64,000 bases of DNA from Serratia ficaria. GTDB taxonomy: Bacteria > Pseudomonadota > Gammaproteobacteria > Enterobacterales > Enterobacteriaceae. The notes beneath the pieces are model-generated. The model did not search any database. It saw nothing but the letters and a program-made list of their open reading frames with translations, and was not told where the DNA came from. Position 1 is the first letter of the stretch. Each line of letters begins with the position of its first letter. Location: contig NZ_LT906479.1 in NCBI RefSeq assembly GCF_900187015.1, positions 248,001 to 312,000 on the forward strand, written 5' to 3'. A program made the position numbers and the translations under genes. Of this stretch, positions 55,508 through 64,000 are shown one piece after another.

Positions 55508-56209
55508 GTGTTGGTGAAAAGATTAAACAGGGGGGCGATGGCGCCCCTTTTGTTTATCCGTCGGGCGCTCGTGGCTGTCGGCATCGCTGCCGGCCTGAGC
55601 GCCTGCAGTTTCCATTCTACTATCCCCAGCTTTACCGCCAGCGGCTTCGTGGCCGATCGGGGCGTGATTCGCCTGTGGCGTAAAGATGACGACCAGCATC
55701 GCGCGCAGGTGCTGATGAGCGTCTACAGCCCCTACCGCGGGCCAGGAACCATCACCACGCTGTATGAATACCAGGGCGGCATCCTGCGCCAGATCAAACG
55801 CACCGACGCCGATGGCGATCGCGACTCCATTCGACTGCGCTTTGCCGACGACGGTACGGTGAGCTTCATGCAGCGCCAGCTGGCGACCCGCCGCGAGCCG
55901 CTGTCCAGCGACGAGATTGCGCTGTATCAGTATCAGGCGCGACGCATCCTTGAGGTCAGCGACGCGCTGCGCGCGGGCAAGGTGAAGCTGTTGCAGGGGC
56001 GTTGGCTGCAGGGCGAGGTACAAACCTGCGACGGGCAGCGGCTGAAACCGGGGTTAAACGCCAGTGCCGAGGCCTGGGTCGAGAAACGCGCGCGCAACAG
56101 CGGCCGAGCGGTGAACATCGCCTGGCTGGATGCGCCGGAAGGGAGTGCGCTGCTGCTGGTGGCGAACGACGATTTCTGCGGCTGGGAGCCGAAAGAAAGC
56201 CAGCTATAA
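55508..56209 (+). CDS. yjaH: YjaH, DUF1481 putative lipoprotein
   Basis: A DUF1481 family protein of unknown function, 233 residues from the GTG at 55508 or 223 from the ATG at 55538 (MAPLLFIRRALVAVG). A signal sequence with lipobox LSAC (cysteine at 33 of the longer form) predicts an outer- or inner-membrane lipoprotein. The mature part contains VYSPYRGPGTITTLYEYQGG and two further cysteines (TCDGQ, FCGWE). The ATG at 55538 lies in the loop of the hupA terminator hairpin, so expression could depend on that structure. Located after hupA as in E. coli; converges on purD. Confidence 0.85.
   Translation: MLVKRLNRGAMAPLLFIRRALVAVGIAAGLSACSFHSTIPSFTASGFVADRGVIRLWRKDDDQHRAQVLMSVYSPYRGPGTITTLYEYQGGILRQIKRTDADGDRDSIRLRFADDGTVSFMQRQLATRREPLSSDEIALYQYQARRILEVSDALRAGKVKLLQGRWLQGEVQTCDGQRLKPGLNASAEAWVEKRARNSGRAVNIAWLDAPEGSALLLVANDDFCGWEPKESQL
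55532..55552 (+). terminator. hupA terminator
   Basis: Stem GGGGCG / CGCCCC with loop ATGG is followed by TTTTG. The loop contains the candidate yjaH ATG at 55538. Confidence 0.7.
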
Positions 56210-56232
56210 AAAAGGCCCCGCGGTGCGGAGCC
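56208..56232 (-). terminator. terminator of purHD
   Basis: On the minus strand, stem GGCTCCGC / GCGGGGCC (one G-T pair) with loop ACC is followed by six T. It lies 26 bases past the purD stop, between converging purD and yjaH. Confidence 0.85.
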
Positions 56233-56258
56233 CATATCCATGAACGGCGGCGTTCAGA

Positions 56259-57542
56259 TCACTTGCCGCGCGCAATGGCGCGATAGCCGATATCCTTACG
56301 ACAGAAACTGCCTGGCCACTGAATGCCTTCCGCCAGCTGATAAGCGCGTTGCTGCGCTTGCGCCACCGTTGCGCCCAGCGCCGTTACGCAAAGTACGCGG
56401 CCACCGCTGGTCACCACTTCATTGCCCTGCATGCGCGTACCGGCATGGAACACTTTACCGTCGGCGCTTTCCTGCTGCGGCAGACCCTGAATAACCTCCC
56501 CGTTGCGGTAATCGCCCGGGTAACCGCCGGCCGCCAGCACCACGCCGAGGGCGGGGCGTTCGTCCCATTCGGAGGTTTTCTCGCCCAGCTTGCCTTCCGC
56601 GCCCGCCAGGCACAGCTCCACCAGGTCGGAACGCAGGCGCAGCATGATCGGCTGGGTTTCCGGATCGCCGAAGCGGCAGTTGAATTCAATCACCTTCGGC
56701 TGGCCGTCGGCGGAGATCATCAGGCCGGCGTACAGGAAGCCGACGTAGGTGTTGCCTTCCGCCGCCATGCCGCGCACCGTTGGCCAGATCACCTGGTCCA
56801 TGGCGCGCTGGTGGATCTCATCGGTCACCACCGGCGCTGGCGAGTAGGCCCCCATGCCGCCGGTGTTCGGGCCGGTGTCGCCGTCGCCGACGCGCTTATG
56901 GTCCTGGCTGGTGGCCATTGGCACCACGTTCTCGCCGTCGACCATCACGATAAAGCTGGCTTCCTCACCGTCGAGGAACTCTTCCACCACGATGCGATGC
57001 CCCGCATCACCAAAGGCGTTGCCGGCCAGCATGTCCCGCACCGCATCTTCCGCTTCCTGCAGCGTCATGGCGACAATCACGCCTTTGCCCGCCGCCAGGC
57101 CATCGGCCTTGATGACGATCGGTGCGCCTTTGCTGCGCACGTAGGCCAGCGCCGGTTCAACCTCGGTGAAGTTCTGGTATTCGGCGCTGGGGATGTTATG
57201 GCGCGCCAGGAAGTCTTTAGTGAAGGCTTTCGAACCTTCCAACTGGGCGGCGGCCTGGGATGGGCCGAAGATTTTCAGGCCCGCGGCCTGGAAGGCGTCG
57301 ACCACGCCGATCACCAGCGGCGCTTCCGGCCCGACGATGGTCAGGCCGATATCATGGCTCTGGGCGAAGGCGATCAGCGCCGGAATGTCGGTGGCGGCGA
57401 TCGCCACGTTCGTAAGACTGGCTTCCAGCGCGGTGCCGGCGTTACCCGGCGCGACGTAGACTTTGTCCGCCAGCGGAGACTGGGCGGCTTTCCAGGCCAG
57501 CGCATGTTCGCGCCCGCCGTTGCCGATAATCAAAATGTTCAT
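56259..57542 (-). CDS. purD: PurD, phosphoribosylamine-glycine ligase
   Basis: PurD makes glycinamide ribonucleotide, the second step of purine synthesis, with ATP-grasp chemistry. The ATG at 57542 gives MNILIIGNGGREHALAWKAAQ and 427 residues (E. coli 429). The ATP-grasp features are VIKADGLAAGKGVIVA (lysine and glycine loop), VVEEFLDGEEAS, and SQDHKRVGDGDTGPNTGGMGAYSP; the magnesium site is EFNCRFGDPETQ. It follows purH after 48 bases in one PurR-controlled operon. Confidence 0.97.
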   Translation of the reverse strand: MNILIIGNGGREHALAWKAAQSPLADKVYVAPGNAGTALEASLTNVAIAATDIPALIAFAQSHDIGLTIVGPEAPLVIGVVDAFQAAGLKIFGPSQAAAQLEGSKAFTKDFLARHNIPSAEYQNFTEVEPALAYVRSKGAPIVIKADGLAAGKGVIVAMTLQEAEDAVRDMLAGNAFGDAGHRIVVEEFLDGEEASFIVMVDGENVVPMATSQDHKRVGDGDTGPNTGGMGAYSPAPVVTDEIHQRAMDQVIWPTVRGMAAEGNTYVGFLYAGLMISADGQPKVIEFNCRFGDPETQPIMLRLRSDLVELCLAGAEGKLGEKTSEWDERPALGVVLAAGGYPGDYRNGEVIQGLPQQESADGKVFHAGTRMQGNEVVTSGGRVLCVTALGATVAQAQQRAYQLAEGIQWPGSFCRKDIGYRAIARGK

Positions 57543-57590
57543 CAGGTGCTCCACGAATAGCGTGCGCCGGCGCGCACGCAGCAAAAAGGA

Positions 57591-59180
57591 TTAATGGCGG
57601 AAGTGGCGCATGTCGGTGAAGATCATCGCAATGCCGTGCTCGTTGGCGGCGGCGATCACTTCGTCGTCGCGGATCGAACCGCCTGGCTGGATCACGCAGG
57701 TGATGCCGACCGCCGCCGCGGCGTCGATGCCGTCGCGGAACGGGAAGAAGGCGTCAGAGGCCATGGCGGAGCCTTTCACTTCCAGGCCTTCGTCCGCGGC
57801 CTTGATGCCGGCGATCTTGGCGGAGTACACGCGGCTCATCTGGCCGGCGCCTATGCCGATGGTCATGTTGTCGCGCGCATAGACGATGGCGTTGGATTTG
57901 ACGAACTTGGCCACCTTCCAGCAGAACAGCGCATCGCGCAGCTCCTGAGCGCTTGGCTGGCGCTCGGACACCACGCGCAGATCGCCGTCAGTCACCATGC
58001 CCAGATCGCGATCCTGCACCAGCAGGCCGCCGTTGACGCGTTTGAAGTCCAGGCCGGCCACGCGCTGCCGCCACTGGCCGCAGGCCAATACGCGCACGTT
58101 CTGTTTGGCCGCCAGCAGCGAGCGCGCTTCCTGGCTGATGCTCGGGGCGATGATCACTTCGACGAACTGGCGGCTGATGATCGCCTGCGCGGTAGCGGCG
58201 TCCAGCTCGCGGTTAAAGGCGATGATACCGCCGAAGGCGGAGGTGGGATCGGTCTGATAGGCGCGCTCGTAAGCCGCCAGGATGTCGTCGCCGATCGCCA
58301 CGCCGCACGGGTTGGCGTGTTTGACGATCACGCAGGCCGGTTCGGCGAACTCTTTCACGCACTCCAGCGCCGCGTCGGTGTCGGCGATGTTGTTATAGGA
58401 CAGCGCCTTGCCCTGCAGCTGGTCGGCGGTAGCGACCGAGGCTTCCTGCACGTTCTCTTCTATATAGAAGGCGGCCTGCTGGTGGCTGTTCTCACCGTAG
58501 CGCATATCCTGCTTCTTGACGTAGTTGAGGTTCAGGGTGCGAGGGAAGCGGCCTGAAGGCTGTTCGGTATCGCCATGGTAAGCCGGCACCAGCGCGCCGA
58601 AATAGTTGGCGATCATGCTGTCGTAGGCGGCGGTGTGCTCGAAGGCCTTGATCGCCAGATCGAAACGGGTAGCGTACTGCAGCGAGCCGTCGCTGTTGTC
58701 CATCTCGGTAATGATGGCGGCGTAGTCGCTGCTCTTCACCACGATGGCGACGTCTTTATGGTTCTTGGCGGCGGAGCGCACCATGGTTGGGCCGCCGATA
58801 TCGATATTCTCGACGGCGTCTTCCAGCGAGCAGCCCGGGCGCGCCACGGTTTGGGCGAACGGGTACAGGTTCACTACCACCATATCGATAGGCTTGATGT
58901 CATGCTGAGCCATGATGGCGTCGTCCTGGCCGCGACGGCCGAGAATGCCGCCGTGGACTTTAGGGTGCAGAGTCTTCACTCGTCCGTCCATCATCTCCGG
59001 GAAACCGGTGTAGTCGGAAACTTCGGTAACGGGCAGACCGGCATCGGCCAGCAGGCGGGCGGTGCCGCCGGTGGAGAGCAGCTCAACGCCGCGGCTTAAC
59101 AGCGCTTCGGCGAATTCAACGATACCGGCTTTGTCAGACACGCTGAGCAGGGCCCGGCGGATTGGACGAGGTTGTTGCAT
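57591..59180 (-). CDS. purH: PurH, bifunctional AICAR transformylase / IMP cyclohydrolase
   Basis: PurH performs the last two steps to IMP. The ATG at 59180 gives [20 protein letters not shown] and 529 residues, the E. coli length; the open frame extends to 59234 without support. The N-terminal cyclohydrolase domain contains [11 protein letters not shown] and [13 protein letters not shown]. The C-terminal transformylase domain contains the KHANPCG histidine and lysine and [11 protein letters not shown]. It is first in purHD, behind a PurR box, and upstream of the second rRNA operon, which runs the other way. Confidence 0.97.
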   Translation of the reverse strand: MQQPRPIRRALLSVSDKAGIVEFAEALLSRGVELLSTGGTARLLADAGLPVTEVSDYTGFPEMMDGRVKTLHPKVHGGILGRRGQDDAIMAQHDIKPIDMVVVNLYPFAQTVARPGCSLEDAVENIDIGGPTMVRSAAKNHKDVAIVVKSSDYAAIITEMDNSDGSLQYATRFDLAIKAFEHTAAYDSMIANYFGALVPAYHGDTEQPSGRFPRTLNLNYVKKQDMRYGENSHQQAAFYIEENVQEASVATADQLQGKALSYNNIADTDAALECVKEFAEPACVIVKHANPCGVAIGDDILAAYERAYQTDPTSAFGGIIAFNRELDAATAQAIISRQFVEVIIAPSISQEARSLLAAKQNVRVLACGQWRQRVAGLDFKRVNGGLLVQDRDLGMVTDGDLRVVSERQPSAQELRDALFCWKVAKFVKSNAIVYARDNMTIGIGAGQMSRVYSAKIAGIKAADEGLEVKGSAMASDAFFPFRDGIDAAAAVGITCVIQPGGSIRDDEVIAAANEHGIAMIFTDMRHFRH

Positions 59181-59342
59181 GGTTTTATCCCTTGGCTTTT
59201 GGAGTCGCAATAAGAGCGTTACGTGAATTTCCACCTTCTTCTTTCTATAAGGAAGGTTTTTTGCCCTTTATAGCAGGGCGGTCAGGCACAAATTCAGCTA
59301 ACGCCCCCATAAAAGGGGATCGTTTTGTCGCGGGGAATTGTA

Positions 59343-59358
59343 GCGAAAACGTTTGCGT
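59343..59358 (-). promoter_or_regulatory. PurR operator of purHD
   Basis: On the minus strand ACGCAAACGTTTTCGC matches the 16-bp PurR consensus (ACGCAAACGTTTTCNT) at all but the final base, about 163 bases upstream of purH. Guanine- or hypoxanthine-bound PurR would repress here. Confidence 0.88.
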
Positions 59359-59475
59359 GGCGCTCGTAAATTTTCCGTGCAAATCGCTTCTGTGGATAAG
59401 TTTGTGCACAAATGGGTATAAGGCGGGGTTTTGCTGTGGAATGCAGCAAACGATCGTTTTTGCCGAAAATACCTG

Positions 59476-59503
59476 TTGCGGCCTGCGAGGAACTCCCTAT
59501 AAT
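59476..59503 (+). promoter_or_regulatory. rrn P1 promoter (second rRNA operon)
   Basis: -35 TTGCGG, 16-bp spacer, -10 TATAAT (59498-59503), discriminator GCGCCTCC; the core differs only slightly from the first operon's P1. Upstream A/T-rich bases (59440-59470) fit an UP element. The gap 59181-59816 is accounted for by the PurR box, P1, P2, boxA and leader. Confidence 0.9.
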
Positions 59504-59583
59504 GCGCCTCCATCGACACGGAACATGTGAACAACTTCACAGAGTATCCGGGGGTCGCAGAGAAAAAATCCTGAAAATTAGGG

Positions 59584-59611
59584 TTGACTCTGAAAGAGGA
59601 AAGCGTAATAT
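59584..59611 (+). promoter_or_regulatory. rrn P2 promoter (second rRNA operon)
   Basis: -35 TTGACT (59584-59589), 16-bp spacer, -10 TAATAT (59606-59611). The sequence diverges from the first operon's P2 in the spacer but keeps the layout. Confidence 0.8.
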
Positions 59612-59650
59612 ACGCCACCTCGAGTTAACAAGCGAAAGCGGCTAACTCAC

Positions 59651-59663
59651 TGCTCTTTAACAA
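59651..59663 (+). promoter_or_regulatory. rrn leader boxA (second operon)
   Basis: TGCTCTTTAACAA, identical to the first operon. From here to the start of 16S the two leaders appear identical. Confidence 0.85.
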
Positions 59664-59816
59664 TTTATCAGACAATCTGTGTGGGCACTCCACAAGACGA
59701 TATCCAGCATCTTCGGATGCGAAAAAATATCAAGTCTTGAAGAGTGACTAACTGAAGTAAAATTCATGCAGTAACCTTTGAGCATCGCTTCACGAGTTGA
59801 AGCAAATCAAGCTTTT

Positions 59817-61357
<1,541 letters not shown>

Positions 61358-61431
61358 CCTAATGATATCGATTCGCGTGAAGTGCTCACACAGATTGTCT
61401 GATAGAAAGTAACGAGCAGAAATACCTTTAT

Positions 61432-61508
<77 letters not shown>

Positions 61509-61617
61509 CTTCTTCCCTATGCTGCGTTATGCGCGGTCGTTTACCCAGGTAAACTTCCCTCCGCATGCCTTGCCTAAGAAAGAAGTTGTATATCAAAGGT
61601 ACTGCACGTGACTGTAT

Positions 61618-61693
61618 GGGGCTATAGCTCAGCTGGGAGAGCGCCTGCCTTGCACGCAGGAGGTCAGCGGTTCGATCCCGCTTAGCTCCACCA
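61618..61693 (+). tRNA. tRNA-Ala (anticodon TGC)
   Basis: A 76-nt tRNA, acceptor GGGGCTA/TAGCTCC, anticodon TGC at 61651-61653, encoded CCA, 109 nt after tRNA-Ile. Confidence 0.98.
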
Positions 61694-61752
61694 TATAGTC
61701 CGGTATTTCAATACTTCAGAGTATATTGGCGACAGTATGCTGCGAAGTATTT

Positions 61753-61765
61753 TGCTCTTTAACAA
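61753..61765 (+). promoter_or_regulatory. spacer boxA before 23S (second operon)
   Basis: TGCTCTTTAACAA precedes the 23S gene by 147 nt, at nearly the same place as in the first operon. Confidence 0.75.
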
Positions 61766-61912
61766 TCTGGAACAAGCTGAAAATTGAAACATGACGGCTG
61801 AAACTTGTCCCTCCGTAGAAATATTGGGATGAGGAGTAACCTGTCATAGAGTCTCTCAAATGTTTGCAATGCGAAGTGTCGATTATTTATAAAAGACGCC
61901 TTCGGGTTGTGA

Positions 61913-64000
<2,088 letters not shown>

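Overview
The window reads as the chromosome of an enterobacterium, most likely Serratia or a close relative. The support is near-E. coli protein lengths for the core genes, the 16S and 23S sequences, GC-rich third codon positions and conserved blocks such as tatABCD, fadBA-pepQ-yigZ-trkH-hemG, secE-nusG-rplKAJL-rpoBC, thiCEFSGH-rsd-nudC-hemE and hupA-yjaH/purDH. The species call is inference; no database was consulted.

Layout. 1-4.0 kb: end of ubiB, the Tat export operon tatABC, tatD and a Pseudomonas-type hemB. 4.0-7.9 kb: rfaH (carrying a frameshift at a G tract), pepE, ubiD, fre. 8.0-12.8 kb: fadBA on the minus strand with a FadR operator, then a drug-type MFS exporter. 12.9-16.9 kb: pepQ, yigZ, trkH, hemG. 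17.0-22.5 kb: a complete rRNA operon (16S, tRNA-Glu, 23S, 5S). 22.8-26.6 kb: murB, birA, coaA and a GNAT. 27.0-41.3 kb: a tRNA cluster (Thr, Tyr, Gly, Thr) leading into tuf, then secE-nusG, rplKA, rplJL and rpoBC. 41.4-45.2 kb: an accessory block between rpoC and thiH with a GNAT, a secreted SUOX-fold protein, an unusual histidine kinase, a convergent HTH-receiver regulator and a thioesterase. 45.5-51.2 kb: thiCEFSGH under a TPP riboswitch. 51.2-59.2 kb: rsd, nudC, hemE, nfi, yjaG, hupA, yjaH and, on the minus strand, purHD with a PurR box. 59.5-64.0 kb: a second rRNA operon (16S, tRNA-Ile, tRNA-Ala, partial 23S).

Most of the window is the translation and transcription core of the cell plus cofactor synthesis (heme, thiamine, ubiquinone, CoA, biotin use). 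Its regulation is readable from the sequence: growth-rate-type rrn and tRNA promoters, an L10 leader, a partial terminator before rpoB, a TPP riboswitch, and FadR and PurR operators.

The least explained part is the 41.4-44.6 kb block. It encodes a periplasmic cysteine-free SUOX-like protein, a membrane histidine kinase with a divergent H-box, and a regulator with an N-terminal HTH and a C-terminal receiver. An array of CACTCAA-like heptamers spaced by exact multiples of 11 bp lies upstream of the regulator gene. I propose it as a candidate undescribed envelope-sensing two-component system. Other points of note are the rfaH frameshift, the Asp-type hemB, the rrn arrangement relative to E. coli, a compensatory 23S helix variant between the two rrn copies, and a terminator that contains the rplK promoter -10.
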